A stretch of 64,000 bases of DNA from JAWKWH01 sp963669415 (GTDB taxonomy: Bacteria > Pseudomonadota > Alphaproteobacteria > Rhizobiales > Rhizobiaceae), in assembly GCA_963669415.2 (NCBI GenBank), contig CAXXPS010000002.1:1116001-1180000 (forward strand). The letters are read 5' to 3'. Positions 26,402-34,758 of the stretch are shown here, one piece after another. The notes below the pieces were generated by a model. It ran no database searches, was not told where the DNA came from, and saw nothing but the letters and a program-made list of their open reading frames with translations. Numbering within the stretch: position 1 is the first letter of the stretch; each line of letters starts with the position of its first letter. The translations under genes and the position numbers were made by a program.

Positions 26402-27198
26402 CAAGCAACGGAATGGCAACCGCAACCAGCGAGATTGTTCTCGACGTCAAAAACCTTGAGACTTTTTACGGGCCTATCATGGCCATTCGCGGCGTCAGTG
26501 TGGAAGTTCGCAACGGGCAGATTGTCACCGTGCTGGGCGCAAATGGCGCCGGCAAGACGACATTGCTGAAAACGATTTCCGGCGTTATGAATCCGGAAAA
26601 GGGCGAGGTCAACTATCACGGCGAAAACATTGCCGGGGCTGAACCCGATGCGGTTGTCCGGTCGGGCATCGCTCATGTGCCGGAAGGCCGGGAAGTTTTT
26701 CCGCTGCTGACGGTGGAAGAAAACCTGATGATGGGCGCTTATGTGCGCAGTGATGGCCCGGAAATCGAGAACGACCGGGATATGGTCTATTCCTATTTCC
26801 CGATCCTGAAAGAGCGGCGTGGTCAGGCGGCTGGCACATTGTCCGGTGGTCAGCAACAAATGCTGGCGATCGGGCGGGGATTGATGGCACGGCCATCGGT
26901 CATGTTGCTCGACGAGCCAAGCCTCGGCCTGTCACCAATCCTGGTCAAAGAGATTTTTGCCATCATCCGGCGATTGAATGAAGAGCAGAACGTGACCATG
27001 ATGCTGGTGGAACAGAATGCCAAGGTTGCGCTTGAGGTCGCCGACTATGGTTACGTCTTGGAGTTGGGCCGTATTGTCATGGCCGATGATGCCGCGAAAC
27101 TGATGCAATCAAAGGATATCCAGGAATTCTATCTGGGTGTGCAGGAGGAAACCCAGCGCGGCCAGAAGCGCTGGAAGCAGAAGAAGACCTGGCGCTGA
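26398..27198 (+). CDS. ABC transporter ATP-binding protein (LivF family)
   Basis: A 266-residue ATPase. Walker A is GANGAGKTT, the signature is TLSGGQQQMLAIGRGLMA, Walker B is VMLLDEPSLGLSP and the switch His-equivalent region reads MLVEQNAKVALEVAD. Its C-terminal tail is basic and charged (RGQKRWKQKKTWR), longer than in typical LivF. It overlaps the LivG-type gene by 4 bp and is followed 25 bp later by the acyl-CoA synthetase. Confidence 0.93.
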   Translation: MTSNGMATATSEIVLDVKNLETFYGPIMAIRGVSVEVRNGQIVTVLGANGAGKTTLLKTISGVMNPEKGEVNYHGENIAGAEPDAVVRSGIAHVPEGREVFPLLTVEENLMMGAYVRSDGPEIENDRDMVYSYFPILKERRGQAAGTLSGGQQQMLAIGRGLMARPSVMLLDEPSLGLSPILVKEIFAIIRRLNEEQNVTMMLVEQNAKVALEVADYGYVLELGRIVMADDAAKLMQSKDIQEFYLGVQEETQRGQKRWKQKKTWR

Positions 27199-27223
27199 AT
27201 GGGCGCTTGCAGGAGGAAGACAG

Positions 27224-29113
27224 ATGACAGTTCAGGAGAAAATCCCGGCTCAGAAGACGATCAACGGCCTGACCATCAATGCCGATCTGGCCAAGGGTCC
27301 CTATCTGATCGACGGCTGCGACACGCTGCCGAAACTGTTTCTGCAGCGCTGCGGCGAGCTTGGTGAGCGGACGGCACACCGGGAAAAAGACTTTGGTATC
27401 TGGCTATCCTATTCGTGGAACGATTTTCTGGAGCATGCGCGACTGATCGGTATGGGGCTGTTGTCTCTCGGGCTGAAGCGCGGCGAGGTGGTTTCGATCC
27501 TGTCGGAGGACAACAAGGAATGGATTTACACCGATCTGGGCGTCCAGTGTGTCGGTGGGGTCGGTTCGGGCGTCTACACGACGGATTCTGCCGTTCAGCT
27601 GAAATATCTTGTCAACGATTCCGACAGCCGGTTCCTGTTTGTCGAGAACGATGAACAGTTGGACAAATATCTTGAGATTGCCAAGGAAGTGCCCGGTCTC
27701 ACCAAGGTGATCGTCTATGACCGCGAAGGTCTGCACGATTTCTCCGATGACAGAGTTATCTTCATCGATGATCTCTACGCAATCGGCCGTGAATTCCAGA
27801 AAGCCAATCCGAAGCGCTTTGAAGAGGAAATCGCCCGCTCAGCGCCCGGCGACACGGCAATTCTGGTCTACACTTCCGGGACGACAGGCCCACCGAAGGG
27901 AGCGATGATCAGCCATTCGAACATGATGTACTCGCTGTCGGTAGGTGCCGAAAATGCGCCGACATTCATCGATGACGAGCAGATTTGCTTCCTGCCGCTT
28001 TGCCACATTCTGGAGCGGCTGTTTTCGGGCTTCGGTCCGATTGCATCGCGCGCAACACTTAATTTCGCCGAAAGCCCGGAAACGGTATTTGACAATGTGC
28101 GCGAGGTCAGCCCCCATTCTTTCGTCGCCGTGCCGCGAGTGTGGGAGAAGATCTATTCGCGGGTTGCCATCCTGCTCGGGGATGCAACGAAGTTGCAGCA
28201 ATGGGCCTATTCGCGGGCAATCGCAACAGGAATGAAAAAGGCCGAGTTTGAGTTAGAAGGCAAACCGGTCCCCGGATCGGTGATGCTTGCCTTCCGGTTC
28301 TGGGAATTTTTTGTTCTACGCAACATGCGGCGCATGCTGGGCATGGATCGCATTCGCCGTGGAGGTACGGGGGCAGCGCCGATCTCGCCATCCCTGCTCA
28401 ATTGGTTCAAGGCAGTCGGCATCGATCTTCTCGAAGGTTACGGTATGACTGAAAGTTCCGGCCTGGTTTCGATCAACACCCATGATGACAACAAGATCGG
28501 CACGGTCGGCAAGCCGGTGCCGGGATCGGAAGTGCGTATTGCCGCTGACGGGGAAATTCAGTATCGCGCGGCCAATGTTTTTCAGGGCTACTGGAACAAG
28601 CCTGAGAAAACCGCAGAGACGATTACCGAAGATGGCTGGCTAAAAACTGGTGATGTCGGCCATCTCGACAATGAAGGTTACCTGACGATCACCGGGCGCC
28701 TGAAAGACATCATTATCACCGCTGGCGGCAAGAACATCACACCGGCAGAAATCGAGAACCATCTGAAGTTTTCGCCCTATATTTCCGACGCTGTAGTGAT
28801 TGGCGACAAGCGCAAATACCTCACCTGCCTGATCATGATCGACCAGGAAAATGTCGAGAAATATGCCCAGGACCGGCGCGTGCCATTCAACGATTTCAAG
28901 TCGCTTTGCGCCACCGAAGAGGTGGTCGAACTGATCAAAGGGATCATCGAGGACGTTAACCGCAATTTCGCTCGGGTAGAGCAGATCAAGGATTTTCGCT
29001 TGATTGATGTGCTGTTGACGGCTGAAGATGAGGAACTGACTGCGACGATGAAACTGAAACGCAGTTTCGTCGAGCAGAAACACAAGGGCCTGATCGACCA
29101 GATGTATGGCTGA
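27224..29113 (+). CDS. Long-chain-type acyl-CoA synthetase (AMP-binding)
   Basis: A 629-residue ANL-superfamily ligase. The AMP-binding P-loop is ILVYTSGTTGPPKGAMISHSN near residue 210, with the acyl motif GYGMTESSGL, the hinge aspartate in WLKTGDVGHLDNEGY and a C-terminal GRLKDIIITAGGKNITPAEIEN lysine region. It activates a carboxylic acid with ATP and CoA. The start at 27224 has AGGAGGAAGAC 4-8 bp ahead; an in-frame ATG at 27137 lies inside the ATPase gene. A ligase placed between transport genes suggests uptake coupled to CoA activation. Confidence 0.93.
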   Translation: MTVQEKIPAQKTINGLTINADLAKGPYLIDGCDTLPKLFLQRCGELGERTAHREKDFGIWLSYSWNDFLEHARLIGMGLLSLGLKRGEVVSILSEDNKEWIYTDLGVQCVGGVGSGVYTTDSAVQLKYLVNDSDSRFLFVENDEQLDKYLEIAKEVPGLTKVIVYDREGLHDFSDDRVIFIDDLYAIGREFQKANPKRFEEEIARSAPGDTAILVYTSGTTGPPKGAMISHSNMMYSLSVGAENAPTFIDDEQICFLPLCHILERLFSGFGPIASRATLNFAESPETVFDNVREVSPHSFVAVPRVWEKIYSRVAILLGDATKLQQWAYSRAIATGMKKAEFELEGKPVPGSVMLAFRFWEFFVLRNMRRMLGMDRIRRGGTGAAPISPSLLNWFKAVGIDLLEGYGMTESSGLVSINTHDDNKIGTVGKPVPGSEVRIAADGEIQYRAANVFQGYWNKPEKTAETITEDGWLKTGDVGHLDNEGYLTITGRLKDIIITAGGKNITPAEIENHLKFSPYISDAVVIGDKRKYLTCLIMIDQENVEKYAQDRRVPFNDFKSLCATEEVVELIKGIIEDVNRNFARVEQIKDFRLIDVLLTAEDEELTATMKLKRSFVEQKHKGLIDQMYG

Positions 29114-29156
29114 TCACGCCAAACAACCGGGATAATCAAAAGGGAGGAAACCCGAC

Positions 29157-30320
29157 ATGTTGAAAACACTAACCCGTACGTTGCTTGCTGGTGTGCTTGC
29201 CGCCGGAATAGGTACGGCAGCTTCAGCACAAGTGCGCGGCGTGAGCGACACCGAAGTCGTTATCGGCTCTAATGGCGACCTGTCCGGTCCGTTTGCTTCG
29301 TTCAACGTGCAAGCCATCAAGGCTGCGCAGCAATATTTTGATAAAATCAACGCCGACGGCGGTGTTCACGGCCGCAGCATCAAATTTGTTGTTGAGGACC
29401 ATGGCTACCAGGTTCCCAAGGCGATTCAGAACTTCAACAAGCTGATCAACCGTGATGGCGCATTTGCCATGATATTGAACCTTGGCACACCGATGAATAT
29501 CGCTGGGTTTAAGTTCTTGGCACCCAACAAGATTGCTAATATTGCACCGCTAACGGCAGCCCGGCAGATGGTTGAGGGAGACATTACATACAAATATGCG
29601 TCCCTGTCTTCCTATTACGATCAAATGCGCGCGGGTGTTAAATATCTAAGTGAAAACAAGGGCGCCAAGACTTTCTGCGCCATGTACCTGCCCAACGATT
29701 TTGGCAAAGAAATTCAACTAGGCACAAAGGAAGGTGCTGAAGAGATCGGAGCAACATTCAAGGCCGAAACCACTCACAAGCCTGACGAGCAGGATTTCAC
29801 TGGCTCGTTGTCGAAGCTCAAAGAGGAAGGCTGCGACACGATCTCGGTCGCTTTGACAGTCCGTCAAGTGATCACGGTGATCGGAACCGCCAAGAAAATG
29901 GGCTTGACTGACATGAATATTATCGGCTCTTCGGCGGCTTTCCATACGGTGGTTGCGAAAGTACCGGGTGGAGTGACCGAAGGATTCTATGCAGCTGCAG
30001 GTTGGCCTGACATTGAAGCGCGTATGGGCGATGAGAAAGTCAAGGCATGGGCGGATGGCTTCAAAGAAGCCTCCGGTGAAGATCCCGGAACCGCAGCACT
30101 TCTCGGTGCCTCGGCTGCTGAAATGCTTGTTCGTGCACTCGAAGCTACAGGTAAGGAACTAACCCCCGAGAGCTTTCAAAAGGGCATGGAATCACTGGAT
30201 TACTATGATTTGCTTCTCGACGCAGAGGTCAAATACGGAGAGGGCGATCACGAGGGCTCATCGGTGGTCGTAATTTCCGTTGTCGAAGGCGGTTCCTGGA
30301 AGGAACTGGGCCGCGAGTAA
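29157..30320 (+). CDS. ABC transporter substrate-binding protein (LivK-like)
   Basis: A 387-residue periplasmic binding protein: signal peptide MLKTLTRTLLAGVLAAGIGT to ASAQ, then GVSDTEVVIGSNGDLSGPFASFNVQ, the type I (LivK/HBP) fold opening. AGGGAGG precedes the ATG. Other family segments are VEDHGYQVPKAIQNFNKLIN and FCAMYLPNDFGKE. The unusually long 43-bp gap and strong ribosome-binding site fit the higher expression a binding protein needs. It completes the Liv-type importer; a terminator follows 30 bp later. Confidence 0.92.
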   Translation: MLKTLTRTLLAGVLAAGIGTAASAQVRGVSDTEVVIGSNGDLSGPFASFNVQAIKAAQQYFDKINADGGVHGRSIKFVVEDHGYQVPKAIQNFNKLINRDGAFAMILNLGTPMNIAGFKFLAPNKIANIAPLTAARQMVEGDITYKYASLSSYYDQMRAGVKYLSENKGAKTFCAMYLPNDFGKEIQLGTKEGAEEIGATFKAETTHKPDEQDFTGSLSKLKEEGCDTISVALTVRQVITVIGTAKKMGLTDMNIIGSSAAFHTVVAKVPGGVTEGFYAAAGWPDIEARMGDEKVKAWADGFKEASGEDPGTAALLGASAAEMLVRALEATGKELTPESFQKGMESLDYYDLLLDAEVKYGEGDHEGSSVVVISVVEGGSWKELGRE

Positions 30321-30350
30321 TCGACAAACTGACTTGAATTGATACCCAAC

Positions 30351-30378
30351 CGCCCGGAGCGATCCGGGCGGTTTTTTG
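30351..30378 (+). terminator. Rho-independent terminator of the Liv/catabolic operon
   Basis: Perfect 9-bp stem CCGCCCGGA / TCCGGGCGG with a GCGA tetraloop, followed by six T. It starts 30 bp after the binding-protein stop and 8 bp before the end of the convergent monooxygenase gene, so it ends the long rightward operon. Confidence 0.92.
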
Positions 30379-30386
30379 TTGCTGAA

Positions 30387-31340
30387 CTATGCGGCGACCT
30401 TATGCTTCGCCGCCTCATATTCGCCGGCTAACCGGTCGACCAACTCTCCGGCTGAAACAACCTTGTCGACGGCGCCGATGCCCTGACCGCAGCCCCAGAT
30501 GTCTTTCCAGGCCTTGGTCTTGTCGCCGCCAAAATTCATTTTCGACGGGTCGCTGACCGGCAGGTTTTCCGGGTCCATGCCAGCATTGACAATCGAACCT
30601 TTCAGATAATTGCCATGCACACCGGTGAACAGGTTTGAGTAGACGATATCCTCGGCGCGCGATTCAACGATCATGTCCTTGTAGGCATCGGCAGCGCGGG
30701 CTTCCTTGGTCGCAATAAATGGCGAACCGATATAGGCAAGATCTGCACCCATCGCTTCGGTGGCCAGAACTGCGCCGCCATGGGCGATTGCGCCCGACAG
30801 GCAAAGCGGACCATCAAACCACTGGCGGATTTCCTGGATCAGAGCAAATGGCGACAGCGTGCCTGCGTGACCACCGGCGCCGGCTGCGACCGCGATCAGC
30901 CCGTCTGCCCCTTTCTCGATGGCCTTGTGGGCATGGAAATCGTGAATGATATCGTGCAGCACAACACCGCCATAAGAGTGGATAGCTTCATAGACTTCCA
31001 CTCGCGCGCCAAGCGAGCAGATGACGATTGGCACCTTGTATTTCACGCACATTTCCAGATCATGTTCGAGGCGGGTATTGGATTTGTGCACGATCTGATT
31101 GACCGCAAACGGTGCGGCTGGCCGGTCGGGGTTCTTCGCGTCATGGCTTGCAAGTTCTTCGGTAATTTCGGCCAGCCATTCGTCGAGCTGCGCCTCCGGC
31201 CGTGCATTGAGGGAAGGAAACGAGCCGACCACTCCCGCCTTGCATTGCGCCAACACCAGTGGCGGGTGCGAGATAATGAACAATGGCGCCCCGATCACCG
31301 GAATACGCAGGTTTTTCTTCAAAATTTCCGGCAGCGCCAT
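30387..31340 (-). CDS. Nitronate monooxygenase family FMN protein
   Basis: A 317-residue TIM-barrel flavoprotein. It begins LRIPVIGAPLFIISHPPLVLAQCKAGVVGSF and has the FMN phosphate site GADGLIAVAAGAGGHAGTLS and a GGAVLATEAMGADLAYIGSPF strand. NMO enzymes oxidise alkyl nitronates; many relatives are 2-enoyl reductase-like. The start at 31340 has GGAGA 8 bp upstream, while the next ATG upstream (31355) would place GGAGA inside the gene. A palindrome lies directly upstream of the gene, and an 85-bp gap plus this site separates it from the amine operon. Confidence 0.85.
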   Translation of the reverse strand: MALPEILKKNLRIPVIGAPLFIISHPPLVLAQCKAGVVGSFPSLNARPEAQLDEWLAEITEELASHDAKNPDRPAAPFAVNQIVHKSNTRLEHDLEMCVKYKVPIVICSLGARVEVYEAIHSYGGVVLHDIIHDFHAHKAIEKGADGLIAVAAGAGGHAGTLSPFALIQEIRQWFDGPLCLSGAIAHGGAVLATEAMGADLAYIGSPFIATKEARAADAYKDMIVESRAEDIVYSNLFTGVHGNYLKGSIVNAGMDPENLPVSDPSKMNFGGDKTKAWKDIWGCGQGIGAVDKVVSAGELVDRLAGEYEAAKHKVAA

Positions 31341-31357
31341 GTTGCGTCTCTCCATTG

Positions 31358-31373
31358 ACGTTTGCGTAAACGT
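31358..31373. promoter_or_regulatory. Palindromic operator upstream of nitronate monooxygenase
   Basis: ACGTTT-GCGT-AAACGT, perfect 6-bp arms within TTGACGTTTGCGTAAACG. It lies 18 bp before the monooxygenase ATG. The sequence resembles the sites described for MerR-family LiuR regulators of branched-chain amino acid and acyl-CoA catabolism (TTGACGTTnACGTnAA-like), but no LiuR gene is present here. Assignment to a regulator is a guess. Confidence 0.45.
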
Positions 31374-31459
31374 TAGAATTTGCGTTTTAACAGAAGCACC
31401 GGCTCAGGCAACCGGAAACACTGCACAAATATGAAATCTTGAGAATGCCGCTTCCCGGT

Positions 31460-32056
31460 TCAAATAGGCGACGGATCGGCGGAACTGGCGGCCCAGTCGG
31501 GATCGAAACCGATAATTGCCGTGTCGCCCGGCAGATCGGGATTGAATAGAAAATTGTGCCAGAATGTAGCTTGATGGAGCGGATCGTTTTCGCCCAGCCG
31601 GTAGGGGCGGCACGCGATATCGTAGACTTGATTGAATTGCTCGTAACGCAACCAGCAGCGCGCGGCATCGAGAATATTCCGAGCACCTTGTGATCCCGGC
31701 GAAAAGGTCGTCGTCAGGACATCCGAGAACTCCTTGGCCTTCTGGTAATAATACTCGCTGAAGAACTTGATCGCTGAATCCCGGCGCACCTGCGGATCCT
31801 GAGTCCGCCGCGCGAGATGCCGGATTTCCATGGTTTTTGAATGCTCATAGCCCTTGTTCATCACCGAAATGATGTGGCCGATGGGTTCGCCATTTTCCGA
31901 GAGCCGCAATTCAGGCAACATGCCGTCTGAAGGCTTTCCGCCCCCCTGGCGCATTGCGATCTGGCGAATATGACACTGCCATTTCAGAAAGCTCAAGCGC
32001 AGGCTCTGGTTGGCGCTGTCGAGACGAACGACATTTTCTGCACTATCCGCGTTCAT
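31460..32056 (-). CDS. Hypothetical protein (198 aa), last gene of the glx-like operon
   Basis: I do not recognise this family. The protein is soluble, without signal peptide or membrane segments. It has a basic, aromatic-rich N-terminal half (LSFLKWQCHIRQIAMRQGGG), a segment with conserved-looking RHLARRTQDPQVRRDSAIKF and FSEYYYQKAKEFSDVLTT, and an acidic C terminus. The start codon lies 4 bp after the amidase stop, so it is almost certainly co-transcribed with the glutamyl-amine genes. A role in that pathway or its control is an inference from position only. Confidence 0.7.
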   Translation of the reverse strand: MNADSAENVVRLDSANQSLRLSFLKWQCHIRQIAMRQGGGKPSDGMLPELRLSENGEPIGHIISVMNKGYEHSKTMEIRHLARRTQDPQVRRDSAIKFFSEYYYQKAKEFSDVLTTTFSPGSQGARNILDAARCWLRYEQFNQVYDIACRPYRLGENDPLHQATFWHNFLFNPDLPGDTAIIGFDPDWAASSADPSPI

Positions 32057-32060
32057 TGAC

Positions 32061-32915
32061 CTACTCCGCGGCCCGTCTGGTGTCTTCTGGATCGGTCAGG
32101 CCAAAATCACGGTCATGAGTAAGAGCGGGAATCCGACCTCTGGCATTGTCAACTTCATTCAGATCGATCTCGGCATGAATGATGCCGGGCTTGTCGCCTC
32201 CGTCCGCGATGACCTCGCCCCACGGACCGATGATTAGCGAATGGCCGTAGGCTTCGCCCCCACCTTCCACCGGACCAATGGCGCAAGGTGCAACAACAAA
32301 GGCGCCATTTTCGATCGCACGTGCCCTGTTGAGCACATGCCAATGCGCCTGCCCGGTTTTCTTTGTAAATGCCGCCGGTACAGCCAGAATGTCAGCCCCC
32401 GCCTTGGCCAGGCTGCGATACAGGTGCGGAAACCGAAGATCGTAACAGGTCGACATACCAAGCTTGCCGCCGGGAAATTCGGCCAGGACAGCCTCGCCTC
32501 CCGGCTCAACCAGCGCCGACTCGCGATAGACCTCATCGGCTGACAACTGAATATCAAACAGGTGAATCTTGTCGTAGCGGGCGCGAATGGATCCGCGATC
32601 ATCGAGCAGGAAACCCCGATTGAGAAACTTTTCATCCTCTCCGGGAACCGCGACCGAGCCAACGAGCACCCGAACCGAGTTGTCGGCAGCAAATTGCCTG
32701 AAAGCGTTGACAAACGGATGATCAGCCTCGGGCGCCACTGGCGGGCGAAACAGGCCGTTCTCGCTCTTCAGGCCACCGCAATATTCTGGCAGGCAGATGA
32801 AATTCGCGCCCGCCTTCAGTGCTGCCCCGGCCAGAGGCAGGGCCTCGCCCATCGCCGACTGAAAATCGGGCATGGGCCGGGTTTGCAAGCACGCAATGTG
32901 AAGCGGGCGCGGCAT
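32061..32915 (-). CDS. Nit-type carbon-nitrogen hydrolase (amidase)
   Basis: A 284-residue nitrilase-superfamily protein with the full triad: Glu44 in LPEYCGG, Lys116 in ARYDKIHLFD, Cys157 in STCYDLRFPHLYR. The QAHWHVLNRARAIENGAFVVAP stretch places it with the Nit1/Nit2 branch, which hydrolyses omega-amides such as deaminated glutathione or alpha-ketoglutaramate. In alphaproteobacteria a Nit gene usually sits with grxC; here it is 18 bp inside a glutamyl-amine operon. That suggests hydrolysis of a gamma-glutamylamide or a related keto amide, an inference. Confidence 0.87.
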   Translation of the reverse strand: MPRPLHIACLQTRPMPDFQSAMGEALPLAGAALKAGANFICLPEYCGGLKSENGLFRPPVAPEADHPFVNAFRQFAADNSVRVLVGSVAVPGEDEKFLNRGFLLDDRGSIRARYDKIHLFDIQLSADEVYRESALVEPGGEAVLAEFPGGKLGMSTCYDLRFPHLYRSLAKAGADILAVPAAFTKKTGQAHWHVLNRARAIENGAFVVAPCAIGPVEGGGEAYGHSLIIGPWGEVIADGGDKPGIIHAEIDLNEVDNARGRIPALTHDRDFGLTDPEDTRRAAE

Positions 32916-32933
32916 ATCTCTCCAAACGACGTT

Positions 32934-33347
32934 CTAAAACTTCATATAGCCCTTTCTCAGCATGACCAAGGGGTGACGGTCCGACATCTGGAATTTGATC
33001 AACAGTTCACGCGCGATCATGTCCCGGTCCTGTTGATTGTCAGGCAGTTCCATGTCGGCGGGTACCCGGACCCAGCCATTGTTGTTGCGGTCGAAGACGG
33101 CGGCATGGCCCTCTTCATAGCCCATATGGACATCTTCCAGCCAGTTCAGATCGTCCCACCCCATTACTTCCATATATTTCTGCAGAAATGGCGTGATGCG
33201 GTCGTAGTCCGGCACCAGATTGACATCGTAGCGATAGCCGATGTGCTGTCCGATTTCCTTTTCACGTTCCGATTCCAGACCCTCGGAATCTTTGATGAAT
33301 TGATTGACGTCCTTGATTTCGGACCCGCGATATTGTGTTCCAGCCAT
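32934..33347 (-). CDS. Hypothetical protein (137 aa) in glutamate-synthase-like cluster
   Basis: A small soluble acidic protein that I cannot assign to a named family. It has no signal peptide or membrane helix. Notable segments are YDVNLVPDYDRITPFLQKYM and MGWDDLNWLEDVHMGYEEGH, the latter rich in Trp and acidic residues. AAGGAGG lies 9 bp before the ATG. It starts 14 bp after the FMN subunit stop, which suggests a subunit or accessory factor of that enzyme complex. Canonical N-methylglutamate synthase has only three subunits, so this is an extra component. Confidence 0.78.
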   Translation of the reverse strand: MAGTQYRGSEIKDVNQFIKDSEGLESEREKEIGQHIGYRYDVNLVPDYDRITPFLQKYMEVMGWDDLNWLEDVHMGYEEGHAAVFDRNNNGWVRVPADMELPDNQQDRDMIARELLIKFQMSDRHPLVMLRKGYMKF

Positions 33348-33361
33348 ATCTCAAGTCCTCC

Positions 33362-34741
33362 TTACAGGTGATGATAGTCTTCGACGCCAACCGTGTGGCT
33401 GGTGCCGGCGAGAGGCACTCCGGCCATCGCTGAAGCTTCCATCGTCAACGCCGCCAGATCTTCCGGTTCGAGGCTGTGAATGTGGGTCTTGCCGCATGCT
33501 CGCGCAAACAGCTGCGCCTCGATGGTCAGCGTATGCAGGAAATTGTAGACGCGCTCGGCCGCCTCGTCGGGATCAAGACGCTGGCGAAGAACCGGGTCCT
33601 GCGTTGCCACGCCAACCGGGCAGCGGCCGGTATGGCAGTGGTAGCAATAACCGGGTTCGGCACCGATTTCTTCGGGATAGTTCGCTTCCGGAATATCCTT
33701 GTTGCAGTTCAGCGCCATCATGGCCGAATGGCCGATGGCGATGGCATCGGCGCCAAGCGCAATTGCCTTGGCCACATCGGCGCCGTTGCGGATACCGCCG
33801 GCATAGATCAGGCTGATTTCACCGCGCTTGCCGAGATCGTCGATGGCCTTGCGGGCCTGACGGATCGCAGCCATGCCGGGAACGCCGGTATCTTCGGTCG
33901 CCAAATGCGGACCAGCGCCAGTGGAGCCTTCCATGCCGTCGATATAGATTGAATCGGGATCGCATTTAACCGCCATGCGGACATCGTCGTAGACGCGGGC
34001 TGCACCGAGTTTGAGCTGGATCGGAATCTGCCAATCGGTCGCCTCGCGGATTTCAAGGATTTTCAACGCCAGATCATCAGGACCGAGCCAATCGGGGTGG
34101 CGGGCCGGCGAGCGCTGGTCGATGCCCGCAGGCAATGAACGCATCTCAGCAACCTGGTCGGTCACTTTCTGACCCATAAGATGCCCGCCAAGGCCGACTT
34201 TACACCCCTGACCGATGAAGAACTCGCAGCCGTCGGCCAACACCAGGTGATTGGGATTGAAGCCGTAGCGCGATTGAATGCACTGATAGAACCATTTGGA
34301 CGAATAGCGGCGTTCATCGGGGATCATGCCGCCCTCGCCGGAGCAGGTTGCGGTTCCGGCCATTGTGGCACCGCGCGCAAGTGCTGTCTTCGCCTCATAG
34401 GACAGAGCCCCGAAGCTCATGCCGGTGATATAGACCGGGATATCGAGATCGAGCGGTTTCTTGGCGCGCGGGCCAATGATTGTGCGCGTTTCGCACTTCT
34501 CACGGTAACCCTCGATCACAAAACGGGTCAATGTGCCCGGCAGGAAGGTCAGATCATCCCAATGCGGGATTTTCTTGAACAGCGAGAAGCCTCGCATGCG
34601 ATAGCGCCCGAGCTCGGCTTTGACATGGATGTCATCCATCACCCGTGGCGGAAAGATGAAGCTGTCGCCGATGCGATTGGTGTCCCGGTCGAGCGGCTTT
34701 TTTTGAGGCTTCAACTGTGGAGCAGTTTCACTTGCTGACAT
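33362..34741 (-). CDS. FMN-binding glutamate synthase-like subunit (MgsC/GlxD-like)
   Basis: A 459-residue protein matching the FMN/synthase domain of GltB. It has YITGMSFGALSYEAKTALARG, GTATCSGEGGMIPDE, TGAGPHLATEDTGVPGMAAI and the iron-sulphur loop CYHCHTGRCPVGVATQD. It is the catalytic synthase part of N-methylglutamate synthase-type (MgsC) or rhizobial GlxD complexes, joining ammonia or an amine with a keto acid or glutamate. I prefer the ATG at 34741 (AGGAAAACACC ahead) over a TTG at 34762 inside the preceding gene. Fused in GltB, separate here. Confidence 0.9.
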   Translation of the reverse strand: MSASETAPQLKPQKKPLDRDTNRIGDSFIFPPRVMDDIHVKAELGRYRMRGFSLFKKIPHWDDLTFLPGTLTRFVIEGYREKCETRTIIGPRAKKPLDLDIPVYITGMSFGALSYEAKTALARGATMAGTATCSGEGGMIPDERRYSSKWFYQCIQSRYGFNPNHLVLADGCEFFIGQGCKVGLGGHLMGQKVTDQVAEMRSLPAGIDQRSPARHPDWLGPDDLALKILEIREATDWQIPIQLKLGAARVYDDVRMAVKCDPDSIYIDGMEGSTGAGPHLATEDTGVPGMAAIRQARKAIDDLGKRGEISLIYAGGIRNGADVAKAIALGADAIAIGHSAMMALNCNKDIPEANYPEEIGAEPGYCYHCHTGRCPVGVATQDPVLRQRLDPDEAAERVYNFLHTLTIEAQLFARACGKTHIHSLEPEDLAALTMEASAMAGVPLAGTSHTVGVEDYHHL

Positions 34742-34758
34742 GGTGTTTTCCTTTCGCC

